DNA of 21,590 bases, taken from positions 1 to 21,590 of the forward strand of contig DASTWO010000120.1 of NCBI GenBank assembly GCA_035776675.1, in the 5' to 3' direction. Origin of the DNA: DASSOY01 sp035776675. GTDB taxonomy: Bacteria > Bacillota > Bacilli > Bacillales > DASSOY01. A program made the position numbers and the translations under genes. The notes under the pieces were generated by a model. It made no database searches. It had not been told where the DNA came from and worked only from the letters and a program-made list of their open reading frames with translations. Below, in pieces: positions 15,281-21,590 of the stretch; position 1 is the first letter of the stretch; the number at the start of each line of letters is the position of its first letter.

Positions 15281-16867
15281 ATGCTGCACCTATCAGATCT
15301 TACACTAGAGGAGAAAATCGGCCAGATGGTGATGTGCGGATTTCAGGGGAAAGTTCCATCTGAAGGAATCAGGAGAATGATTCACGAACAACGGATCGGC
15401 GGCGTCATTTATTTTTCAAGGAATGTTGAATCTCCAAAACAGGTTCATCAGTTGTCTTATGAATTGCAGGAATATGCAAGGGAGAACAACGGGATCCCGT
15501 TGTTTATTGGCATCGACCAGGAAGGAGGGATGGTTGCCAGAATCACGGATGGTATAACGTTGATGCCGGGGAACATGGCTTTGGGTGCTGTTGGTGATGT
15601 CCAGGATGTGCAGCGGGCTTCTGAAATTAGTGGAATTGAATTAAGGGCGCTTGGCATTAATATGAATTTCGCTCCTTCTGTCGATATCAACAACAATCCG
15701 AATAATCCTGTGATCGGTGTACGTTCGTTCGGTGATGATCCTATTCAAGTCAGCGAATTGGGGATCGCAGCCGTCCGTGGCTACCAGAAAGCCGATATTT
15801 CCGCTGCGGTTAAACATTTTCCGGGGCATGGCGATACTGCTGATGATTCCCATTTTGCCTTGCCGCAAATTCCTCACGGTCGTGAGCGGGTTCGCGAGGT
15901 GGAACTGGTTCCATTTAAGAAAGCCATAGATCACGGTGTGGATATGGTAATGACCGCTCATATTGTATTTCCGGCTTTTGATGAATCCGGAAATCCCGGA
16001 ACGTTGTCTTCAAATGTAGTTCGTGGATTGTTGCGTAATGAACTGGGCTACAAAGGAGTTGTCATAACGGACTGCCTTGAAATGGATGCCGTTTCTGAAA
16101 CTTTCGGCACGGAAAAGGCAGCTGTAATGGCTATTGAAGCCGGTGCGGATATTGCGTTGGTCAGCCATCGTGAAGACCGGCAAATCGGAGCGATTCGTGA
16201 GATCATGAATGCGGTGAAAAACGGGAGGATTTCAGAGAAGCGTATCGATGAATCCGTAGGCAGAATTCTGGAACTGAAGAAAAGACGAAATCTTGAAGGA
16301 GACTCGGTGAGTTGGGAAGAAGCCAAAGAAACCATTTTCCTTAAGGAGAACAGAGACTTTGTTCAGAAGCTTAGCGAGAAGAGTATTACTGTTGTTAAGG
16401 ACGAAAATGAGCAAATTCCTTTAGACAGGTCAAAACGAACCTTTGTGATTTGTCCGGAATTGCAGGCATTAAACGCTGCTGATGAGTCGGTCGATCAGGG
16501 GGAATCCCTGGGTGATTTTCTTTCGGAAATGATGGATGCAGTGACAGAAAGGAAAATTCACGCTGATCCGACTGAAGAAGAAATTGAGCGGGTTTTGTAT
16601 GAAAGTGATTCTTTCGACCAGGTTGTTGTTGTGACTTATAATTCGTCCATATTCAGAAAACAGGTTGACCTGGTTCGTGATTTGCTTGTAAGGCGAAGGG
16701 ATTCCCTTGTTGCTGTCGCAATTCGTAATCCTTTTGATTTTCTGGAGTTCCCGGAAGTGCCTGTTCAGGTTGCCGCTTATGAAAGCCGTCCTTTGGCATT
16801 GAAGTCTACGGCTAAAGTGTTGACGGGCAGCATTCAGGCACATGGGAAGCTACCGGTTCGATTGTGA
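15281..16867 (+). CDS. nagZ: Cytoplasmic GH3 beta-N-acetylglucosaminidase
   Basis: This glycoside hydrolase removes non-reducing GlcNAc from GlcNAc-MurNAc or related saccharides. The GH3 NagZ signature KHFPGHGDTADDSHFALP is complete, with the Asp189/His191 dyad as acid/base, and the nucleophile is Asp264 in VVITDCLEMDA. Also present are GIDQEGGMVARI and NMNFAPSVDINNNPNNPVIG. The start is 15278 or 15281; both fit the AAAGGAGA Shine-Dalgarno. There is no signal peptide, so the enzyme is cytoplasmic and must act on imported saccharides, unlike secreted B. subtilis NagZ (about 642 residues). At 528 residues it is also much longer than the roughly 340-residue proteobacterial enzymes, because a C-terminal domain of about 200 residues follows the catalytic barrel. 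It starts 33 bases after the acetyltransferase gene. Confidence 0.95.
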   Translation: MLHLSDLTLEEKIGQMVMCGFQGKVPSEGIRRMIHEQRIGGVIYFSRNVESPKQVHQLSYELQEYARENNGIPLFIGIDQEGGMVARITDGITLMPGNMALGAVGDVQDVQRASEISGIELRALGINMNFAPSVDINNNPNNPVIGVRSFGDDPIQVSELGIAAVRGYQKADISAAVKHFPGHGDTADDSHFALPQIPHGRERVREVELVPFKKAIDHGVDMVMTAHIVFPAFDESGNPGTLSSNVVRGLLRNELGYKGVVITDCLEMDAVSETFGTEKAAVMAIEAGADIALVSHREDRQIGAIREIMNAVKNGRISEKRIDESVGRILELKKRRNLEGDSVSWEEAKETIFLKENRDFVQKLSEKSITVVKDENEQIPLDRSKRTFVICPELQALNAADESVDQGESLGDFLSEMMDAVTERKIHADPTEEEIERVLYESDSFDQVVVVTYNSSIFRKQVDLVRDLLVRRRDSLVAVAIRNPFDFLEFPEVPVQVAAYESRPLALKSTAKVLTGSIQAHGKLPVRL

Positions 16868-16924
16868 CCCTTATGTGGATCAATTGAATGTCTTATTAGA
16901 GAAAATCGATTTCTTGTAACGGAT

Positions 16925-16957
16925 CTCCGTCTGCAGCCCGAGGCGGAGGCTTTTTTT
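16925..16957 (+). terminator. Rho-independent terminator of the amino-sugar locus
   Basis: CTCCGTCT at 16925-16932 pairs with AGGCGGAG at 16941-16948 (one G-T wobble) around an 8-base loop. GC and seven T follow, to 16957. It lies 57 bases after the nagZ stop and separates the salvage locus from the bactofilin genes. Confidence 0.9.
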
Positions 16958-17023
16958 ATCCTATATAGTGTATTTACGAAGGTTGGGTTAAATAAGAATG
17001 GCTTGAAGGCGGGAGGGTCGCGT

Positions 17024-17731
17024 ATGGAAAACAATTTAAGCATTAACGGTATGGGAAGCGCCTCAGGCGGGTCCTTTCAGAGAGCGGAAATTAACGGAAA
17101 AGGGACGGTCGAGGGTGATATTGATTGTGTCGTTTTTGAATGCAATGGACGTGGCATCGTAAATGGAGAAATCAAAGCTCGGTCTGTAGAGGTCAATGGA
17201 AGTGCCACTTTAAACGGGAGCTTGGATGCTTTGACTATGGGAATGAATGGACATGCTCGTGTGAATGGGGATGTTGCCGGCAAAGAGGTTGAGATAGCGG
17301 GAAGCACAGTGATTGACGGGAACTTGCAGGCGGGGAAAGTGGAACTGAACGGGAAGGTTGTCATAGAAGGAGATTGTGAAGCGGAAATCTTTGAAAGTGA
17401 CGGCCGGTTCAGGATCAACGACTTGTTAAGTGCCAGCCATATTGATATCACCTTACGGGGAGAGGCACGGGCGAAAGAGATTGACGGTAAGACTGTGAAA
17501 GTCAGGCAAAACTTGCTTGGATGGTTGAAATGGCTTCAGATCGTTTTCCCGGCCAGGTTGTATGCAGGGAAAATCGAAGGGGAAGACATTGACCTGGAAC
17601 ATACGAAAGCTGACGTTGTCCGTGGAAGTCGTGTCCGGATAGGCCCAGGATGTGAAATTGGGATCGTGGAGTATAGGGAAGATTTACAAGAGGACGCGGA
17701 TGCGAAGGTGAAAGAAAAGCGGCAAGTCTAA
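17024..17731 (+). CDS. Bactofilin-family polymer-forming protein, BacE/YhbE-like
   Basis: This is a 235-residue bactofilin (DUF583 type). The ATG at 17024 follows a GGGAGGG Shine-Dalgarno; the in-frame TTG at 17003 has none. The centre is built of short repeats of about 17-20 residues with alternating Gly and Val/Ile (for example VNGSATLNGSLDA and VNGDVAGKEVEIAGSTVIDG), the pattern of the right-handed beta-helix that lets bactofilins form filaments. After KIEGEDIDLEHTKADVVRG comes IGPGCEIGIVEYRE, also found in the next gene and in B. subtilis YhbE/YhbF (BacE/BacF), which are linked to motility. There are no membrane segments. It is followed after 119 bases by a paralogue; which of the two matches BacE cannot be told from order alone. 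Confidence 0.88.
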   Translation: MENNLSINGMGSASGGSFQRAEINGKGTVEGDIDCVVFECNGRGIVNGEIKARSVEVNGSATLNGSLDALTMGMNGHARVNGDVAGKEVEIAGSTVIDGNLQAGKVELNGKVVIEGDCEAEIFESDGRFRINDLLSASHIDITLRGEARAKEIDGKTVKVRQNLLGWLKWLQIVFPARLYAGKIEGEDIDLEHTKADVVRGSRVRIGPGCEIGIVEYREDLQEDADAKVKEKRQV

Positions 17732-17850
17732 TGAACGGCGTTGGATTTGGGACGGGGGTCTCAAAGAAATTCAGTCTGGGGAACGAGGCAAACAGTGAGC
17801 GTCAGGTATAGACCGAGCGGTAAGGCTGACAAATGGAGGGAATGGTGGCA

Positions 17851-18567
17851 ATGGAAAAAACGGCAAAACGGGATTTGAAAATAACAGGATCAGGGGGTTC
17901 CGGCGGCGGCCTGTTTCACAAAGTGTCCATAAGAGGAGAGGGTTCCGTTACCGGCGATTTGGATTGCGTTGAATTCAAGACCTTCGGGGAAGGCCGAGTG
18001 AACGGTCATGTGAAATCCGAATCCTTTCACATAAGCGGATCCTCCGCGATTCAGGGGGATTTGAAAGCGGAAAAGATGAAGGTGCTCGGATCTTCCGAAG
18101 TTGAAGGCAATGTGCTTTCCAGGGAGGTGACCATCCGTGGAGCCATGAGTGTAGCCGGAAACTTGACCGGAGAGCATATATCCGTGAAAGGAGGATTGAC
18201 CGTAAAGGGAGATTGTGAGGCTGAGATATTTGAAGCGAAGGGAAAGTTCAACATTGGAGGCTTGCTTCATGCCGAACACGTGGACATTCGTCTGAAGGAT
18301 TCCAATAAAGTGAAGGAAATCGGCGGGAGACAAATTAAAGTTGAAAAAGACAACGGGTTGTTCGGATTGGGGAACCATTCAAAGGCTGTTAGGTTGACTG
18401 TTGATATCATCGACGGTGATGAAATTGATTTAGAGTATACGAAAGCTGAGGTTGTCAGAGGGAACAATGTTCATATCGGACCTGGCTGTGAAATCCAACT
18501 TCTTGAATATCAAGGTCAATACCGGCAGGCGAAAGACGCGGAAGTTAAAGAGTATCGTAAGCTTTAG
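17851..18567 (+). CDS. Second bactofilin-family protein, BacF/YhbF-like paralogue
   Basis: This is a 238-residue bactofilin paralogous to the preceding gene. The ATG at 17851 lies 9 bases after GGAGGGA; ATG 17833 is part of that ribosome site and ATG 17842 is too close to it. The same architecture is visible: a Ser/Gly-rich start (ITGSGGSGGG), a beta-helix repeat core with the shared GDCEAEIFEAKGKFNIGGLL, then GDEIDLEYTKAEVVRG and IGPGCEIQLLEY. Conservation is highest in the last third, from GDCEAEIFE onward, and lower in the core. The pair probably co-assembles on the inner face of the membrane. No terminator stronger than a 5-bp hairpin (ATGCT 18596-18600 with AGCAT 18624-18628, then T6) lies between it and the convergent exporter genes. 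Confidence 0.88.
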   Translation: MEKTAKRDLKITGSGGSGGGLFHKVSIRGEGSVTGDLDCVEFKTFGEGRVNGHVKSESFHISGSSAIQGDLKAEKMKVLGSSEVEGNVLSREVTIRGAMSVAGNLTGEHISVKGGLTVKGDCEAEIFEAKGKFNIGGLLHAEHVDIRLKDSNKVKEIGGRQIKVEKDNGLFGLGNHSKAVRLTVDIIDGDEIDLEYTKAEVVRGNNVHIGPGCEIQLLEYQGQYRQAKDAEVKEYRKL

Positions 18568-18631
18568 GGATTGATGCGCGCTTTTCTTAAGCTTGATGCT
18601 TTAACTTCCACTCATTCGCCTGTAGCATTTT

Positions 18632-19441
18632 TTATAGAGGAAGGTCCTTCTTCCGGAAAACAATGATAGATAACACATACAATATGATCCCCGCTCCTAG
18701 TAACCCGAGAGACGGAATGAGAATGTCGGCGGTACCGTTTGAAATTTCTTGCGGATCGAAAGCGCTGAATATCGTTAAGTTCAGCAGCCAATCGACGTCC
18801 GGGCTTAATCGTCCAACCAGGTGAAGCGCGAAGAAGACAATGGTCACTACGGCAGAGACACTGGTCGCTGTCTTCTCATCATTAAACAAACAGGAAAACA
18901 AGAAGGAGTAAGCACTAATCACGAAAAACAACAAGAAACCGACCAGGTTCATTTGAATAAACAAGGACATATCCAGTTCCGCACTGCCGCTGATCCATAA
19001 TGTTCCCAAAACCCCGCCGGCTGTAGCAAAAAGCACAATAACCAACAAACCAAAGATGAGGACGCTAAGTTGGGTAATCGCGATCTTCACCCTTGAGGTC
19101 GGAGTGGAAAGCAAATATGCCATTGATCCTCGATCAACAAGGCGTGCGACCAGTTGGGTGCCCGCCATTACACAGTAGATGGACAAAATGATCAGGAACA
19201 ACAGCCCGTAAAATTCGGCTGCCAAATAATCGCTTAATTTTTGAATGCCGTTTTCAAGGCCAAAGGCCCGGAGAAAGTTGTCTGGCATTGATTGCAGCAT
19301 TTCATTCATTCCACTGGATTTCGCAAGTGACGGGTAAATCCAGATGACCATCCACATATACAATACCGTTCCGAAAGCAAAACCACTAATGGACTTCTGA
19401 TTTTCCTTTAACATCGTCATAAACAGTTTGTGACTCATCAT
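18632..19441 (-). CDS. ABC-2 type exporter permease
   Basis: This is a membrane subunit of an ABC exporter, 269 residues with about six membrane segments (for example AFGTVLYMWMVIWIYPSL, YGLLFLIILSIYCVMAGTQL and a final GLLGAGIILYVLSIIVF). The start at 19441 (ATGATG, beginning MMSHKLF) has an AGAGGGTGAG ribosome site; earlier in-frame Met codons lie inside the ATPase gene and lack one. Its first 56 bases overlap the end of the ATPase gene in another frame, so the two are translationally coupled. The substrate is unknown. Control by the divergent TetR regulator suggests induction by a toxic or signalling small molecule. Confidence 0.87.
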   Translation of the reverse strand: MMSHKLFMTMLKENQKSISGFAFGTVLYMWMVIWIYPSLAKSSGMNEMLQSMPDNFLRAFGLENGIQKLSDYLAAEFYGLLFLIILSIYCVMAGTQLVARLVDRGSMAYLLSTPTSRVKIAITQLSVLIFGLLVIVLFATAGGVLGTLWISGSAELDMSLFIQMNLVGFLLFFVISAYSFLFSCLFNDEKTATSVSAVVTIVFFALHLVGRLSPDVDWLLNLTIFSAFDPQEISNGTADILIPSLGLLGAGIILYVLSIIVFRKKDLPL

Positions 19442-20324
19442 TCTCACCCTCTTTATCATAAAAATGCATAAATATCTCTTCCAGGCTCTGTGTATGGATA
19501 TCAAGATTGCGAACGTTGCAGCCTGACAACACATCAAGAAAATGATCATAATCCCCTTGAACTGCAATTTCCAACCGATAGCCGTCTTCTTCCTCAATGT
19601 TCAGATCAGAGTGTTTTAAGGTTTGTAAGTCCGTTTGCCCCTCGACGGTGACCTCGAACACCCGTCGCTGCATGGTTTGCAGATCATGGACATCCTCGAC
19701 AGCAATTAAACGGCCGTCTTTAATGATCCCGGCACGATCACAAGTCCGTTCGATTTCCTGGAAACTGTGGGATGATAACAATATCGTCTTTCCGCGTTGT
19801 TTCTCCTCAAGGATGAGTTCGATAAAAATCCGTTGCATTAAAGGATCAAGGCCGGATGTCGGTTCATCCAAAATCAAGATATCCGGGTCATGCATAAAGG
19901 CTGCCACGATTCCGACCTTTTGCTTCATGCCTTTTGACATTTTGCGAATTGGTGTCCTGGCGTCAAGCTGGAATCTTTCGATTAATTGGTCACGCCGGGA
20001 TGGATCTTTCATGCCGCGCATGCCCGAAAGGACATTCAAAAACGCCAGACCATTCATTCCCTCCAGAAAAGCGATTTCACCGGGAAGATAGCCAACCGAT
20101 TTTTGAAGGTCAGCAGCATCCTTCCACGTATCCAGTCCGTTTATTGCGCTTGTGCCTTTGGCAGGTTTCATAAATCCCATTAAGTGACGAATGGTCGTCG
20201 ACTTTCCAGCCCCATTTGGCCCGAGAAAGCCGAATACTTCCCCTTTTTCAACGGAGAAAGTGACATCAAAGATCCCTCTGCCATTCGGGAAAACTTTCGT
20301 CAGGTTTTGGATGTCAATTTTCAC
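19386..20324 (-). CDS. ABC exporter ATP-binding protein
   Basis: This is the ATPase subunit of the exporter, 312 residues from the preferred GTG at 20324, which is 6 bases after AGAGGTG; the GTG at 20333 overlaps that ribosome site. The nucleotide-binding domain is complete: Walker A GPNGAGKST at 35-43, a variant signature MSKGMKQKVGI in place of LSGGQ, Walker B ILILDEPTSGLDP, and the switch histidine in SSHSFQEIE. A C-terminal extension of about 90 residues (VFEVTVEGQTDL and beyond) is typical of drug- or bacteriocin-type exporters of the CcmA/BcrA class. It is not the missing ATPase of the sugar importers, because it pairs with an ABC-2 permease and lacks the MalK/MsmX regulatory domain. 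Confidence 0.93.
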   Translation of the reverse strand: MKIDIQNLTKVFPNGRGIFDVTFSVEKGEVFGFLGPNGAGKSTTIRHLMGFMKPAKGTSAINGLDTWKDAADLQKSVGYLPGEIAFLEGMNGLAFLNVLSGMRGMKDPSRRDQLIERFQLDARTPIRKMSKGMKQKVGIVAAFMHDPDILILDEPTSGLDPLMQRIFIELILEEKQRGKTILLSSHSFQEIERTCDRAGIIKDGRLIAVEDVHDLQTMQRRVFEVTVEGQTDLQTLKHSDLNIEEEDGYRLEIAVQGDYDHFLDVLSGCNVRNLDIHTQSLEEIFMHFYDKEGENDESQTVYDDVKGKSEVH

Positions 20325-20377
20325 CGAATTCACCTCTTTTAAATTTACGTTTTGTAATAAAACCCTTTATATATTTC

Positions 20378-20406
20378 ATATTATCCGGCGGTTCAAAAAA
20401 TGTCAA
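20378..20406 (-). promoter_or_regulatory. Sigma-A promoter of the exporter operon
   Basis: On the - strand a consensus TTGACA (20406-20401) and TAATAT (20383-20378) are separated by 17 bases. The start codon lies about 55 bases downstream. This is the closest -35 match in the window. Confidence 0.75.
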
Positions 20407-20416
20407 TAGGTTTTGA

Positions 20417-20428
20417 AATAAATTTATT
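20417..20428. repeat. 12-bp perfect palindrome between divergent promoters, candidate TetR operator
   Basis: AATAAATTTATT at 20417-20428 is a perfect palindrome. It touches the -35 box of the regulator's promoter and lies 11 bases upstream of the exporter's -35, where a TetR dimer could control both directions. It is AT-only, so chance symmetry is possible. ATATTAT (20378-20384) and ATAATAT (20439-20445) form a wider inverted pair around it. Confidence 0.4.
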
Positions 20429-20455
20429 GTTTTGGTTCATAATATCTAGTATCAT
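20427..20455 (+). promoter_or_regulatory. Sigma-A-like promoter of the TetR-family regulator
   Basis: TTGTTT at 20427-20432 and TATCAT at 20450-20455 are 17 bases apart. The Shine-Dalgarno GAGGTGA begins at 20463, so the leader is nearly absent, which makes the exact boxes tentative. Confidence 0.5.
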
Positions 20456-20475
20456 TATGGTTGAGGTGAAAAGCA

Positions 20476-21093
20476 TTGGACGGGTTCCAAAAACGCAAGG
20501 AACGGAAAAAAGAAATGATACGTCGTGCGGCCTATGAGCTTTTCTCTAAGTACGGTGTTCAAAAGGTGACGATTGAGGAAATAGCGAAGAAGGCGAATGT
20601 CTCACAAGTAACGATCTATAATTACTTTGGAAGTAAGGACGAGCTGCTTTACAATACATTGCGGACTCTTACGGAACAAACCTGGGAAGATTATGTGAAA
20701 TTGTTGGAGAGCGATCTTCCTTTTTACGAAAAAATCGAGAACATTATCTTTTTCGAAACAAAGTTGGCCGGGGAATTAAATCCTGACTTTATTCGCTCTT
20801 CCCTTGCCTCGAACAATCCGGATATCGGGGAATTTCTCGACGACTTTTATGAAAATCAGGTTCTGCCATCGTTAATCGACTTTTTCAAAGAGGGGCAAGA
20901 ACAAGGCTACGTGAACAAGGAACTTTCCACCAAAGCCATCTTATTTTATTTCAATATGTTTAAGAATACGCCGAATTGGGTCGATCTTCTTGGAGATGAA
21001 GGGGAAAATGCTCAACTTTCCAAGGAACTCATAACGATGTTTTTCTACGGCATTACCGGGCAAGATCCCCAAGCTGATCATGAAAATTCCTGA
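20476..21093 (+). CDS. TetR/AcrR-family transcriptional regulator
   Basis: This is a 205-residue one-component regulator, divergent from the ABC exporter. TTG 20476 is the start because GAGGTGA lies 6 bases upstream and the next Met falls inside the first helix (RKEMIRRAAYELFSKYG). The N-terminal TetR helix-turn-helix is clear: VTIEEIAKKANVSQVTIYNY followed by FGSKDELLY, about residues 30-58. The C-terminal two thirds are helical and aromatic-rich (FFETKLAGELNPDFIR and FYFNMFKNTPNW), forming a ligand pocket of unknown specificity. It probably represses the exporter and itself from the 142-base shared region until an inducer binds. Confidence 0.92.
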   Translation: MDGFQKRKERKKEMIRRAAYELFSKYGVQKVTIEEIAKKANVSQVTIYNYFGSKDELLYNTLRTLTEQTWEDYVKLLESDLPFYEKIENIIFFETKLAGELNPDFIRSSLASNNPDIGEFLDDFYENQVLPSLIDFFKEGQEQGYVNKELSTKAILFYFNMFKNTPNWVDLLGDEGENAQLSKELITMFFYGITGQDPQADHENS

Positions 21094-21167
21094 TTATTTA
21101 TTGTGCCCGTGACTATCAATATAGTAATCTGGGTCCTTCACTATATCATTTGTCCGTTTCATAAGAG

Positions 21168-21189
21168 AGTACAAGACATACTTTGTACT
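21168..21189. repeat. 7-bp inverted repeat upstream of the last gene
   Basis: AGTACAA at 21168-21174 and TTGTACT at 21183-21189 are perfect inverted repeats around 8 bases, 28 bases before the ATG at 21217. TATAAA at 21189-21194 touches the right arm and could be a -10, but no sigma-A -35 is present at the right distance. CATACTTT within the loop resembles a sporulation-type -10 only loosely. Confidence 0.4.
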
Positions 21190-21216
21190 ATAAAGTTGTG
21201 AAAGGAGAGAGTCCAT

Positions 21217-21590
21217 ATGGAGAAGAGAGAGCACGATAATAAGAATTCGGCAGGAAGAAGGGGCCGGCATCACGATCATGAAGGATCAAGCCATTCTCCC
21301 AGAGTCGTGATCGTCATTAACAACCAGATTAATTTTGCTCCCAATACCACGCAAATTGCCAGTGGTGCCGGGCGGAACAGCGCGGCTGGAAATAATGCGG
21401 CTTTGGATTCATCAAATACGGAGCAACAACAAAGTGTGGGTGCTGACGGAAAAGCGGAAAACTATGGAATCAAAGGCAAACAAATAGAACCTCATCACAA
21501 GTCGAAGATAGAAAATGATGATGGCATTACCATTGTCCGAAATGATCAGCAGAATTTCGCATCATCCGATCAAGCCGCAGCAACTCAGGT
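21217..21590 (+). CDS. Unrecognised low-complexity protein, 3' end beyond the window
   Basis: An open frame of 124 codons runs off the window end. The ATG is preceded by AAAGGAGAG at a good distance. I do not recognise the family. The N-terminus is charged and His-rich (KREHDNK and RRGRHHDHEG), with no signal peptide or membrane segment. The rest is rich in Asn, Gln, Ser, Ala and Gly, so probably largely disordered. A motif occurs twice, about 74 residues apart: IVINNQINFA at residues 32-41 and IVRNDQQNFA at 106-115, each followed by a Ser/Ala/Thr/Gln-rich stretch. This suggests a repeat protein such as a surface, spore-coat or matrix component, but that is a guess. Confidence 0.6.
   Translation, partial: MEKREHDNKNSAGRRGRHHDHEGSSHSPRVVIVINNQINFAPNTTQIASGAGRNSAAGNNAALDSSNTEQQQSVGADGKAENYGIKGKQIEPHHKSKIENDDGITIVRNDQQNFASSDQAAATQ

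Noticed and set aside
17757..17832. Weak inverted repeats (GGTCT/AGACC, GTCAG/CTGAC) between the bactofilin genes
   Set aside because: Only 5-bp arms with long loops and no T-run; expected by chance.
17890..18378. 162-codon open frame on the - strand inside the second bactofilin gene
   Set aside because: Antisense shadow of a repeat-rich gene; no domain or ribosome site.
18596..18634. Weak hairpin ATGCT/AGCAT with six T between the convergent bactofilin and exporter genes
   Set aside because: The 5-bp stem with a 23-base loop is too weak to list as a terminator, though termination must occur somewhere here.
19597..20091. 164-codon + strand open frame opposite the exporter ATPase
   Set aside because: Antisense to conserved ATPase motifs, Cys/Ser/Arg-rich, no plausible start.
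1..21590. CRISPR arrays, tRNA or rRNA genes, insertion sequences and phage genes
   Set aside because: No regular spaced repeats, no cloverleaf or rRNA sequence recognised, and no transposase or integrase frames or terminal repeats seen.

Overview
The window looks like chromosomal DNA of a Gram-positive, low-to-moderate GC Bacillota, most likely in the order Bacillales. The evidence is strong AGGAGG-type ribosome binding sites, frequent GTG and TTG starts, lipobox-type substrate-binding lipoproteins, a YesM/YesN-type two-component pair, a pair of Bacillus BacE/BacF-like bactofilins, and sigma-A-like promoters. I cannot name a genus.

Bases 1 to about 16.9 kb form one accessory locus, all on the + strand, that looks built to import and break down cell-wall amino sugars. 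In order: murQ (MurNAc-6-P etherase); a first sugar ABC importer (lipoprotein plus two permeases); a BadF-family amino-sugar kinase resembling MurK; a promoter, dyad and terminator region; an orphan substrate-binding lipoprotein followed by a YesM-type sensor kinase and a YesN/AraC-type response regulator; a long structured leader; a second ABC importer (lipoprotein plus two permeases); a GNAT acetyltransferase resembling the glucosaminide N-acetyltransferase GlmA; and a cytoplasmic GH3 beta-N-acetylglucosaminidase (nagZ), closed by a clear terminator.

The parts fit one pathway. Wall saccharides are sensed outside the cell by the orphan lipoprotein and YesM/YesN. They are imported by two ABC systems that lack their own ATPase and must borrow one encoded elsewhere. 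They are N-acetylated where needed by the GlmA-like enzyme, cut by NagZ, phosphorylated by the MurK-like kinase, and MurNAc-6-P is converted by MurQ to GlcNAc-6-P plus D-lactate. NagA and NagB, the next steps, are not in the window. In both importers the lipoprotein gene is separated from its permeases by a strong hairpin.

Bases 17.0 to 18.6 kb carry two tandem paralogous bactofilins. Bases 18.6 to 21.1 kb carry an ABC-2 type exporter (permease and ATPase on the - strand) divergent from a TetR-family regulator, with facing promoters and a 12-bp palindrome between them. The window ends inside an unrecognised, low-complexity, Asn/Gln/Ser-rich gene with a repeated internal motif.
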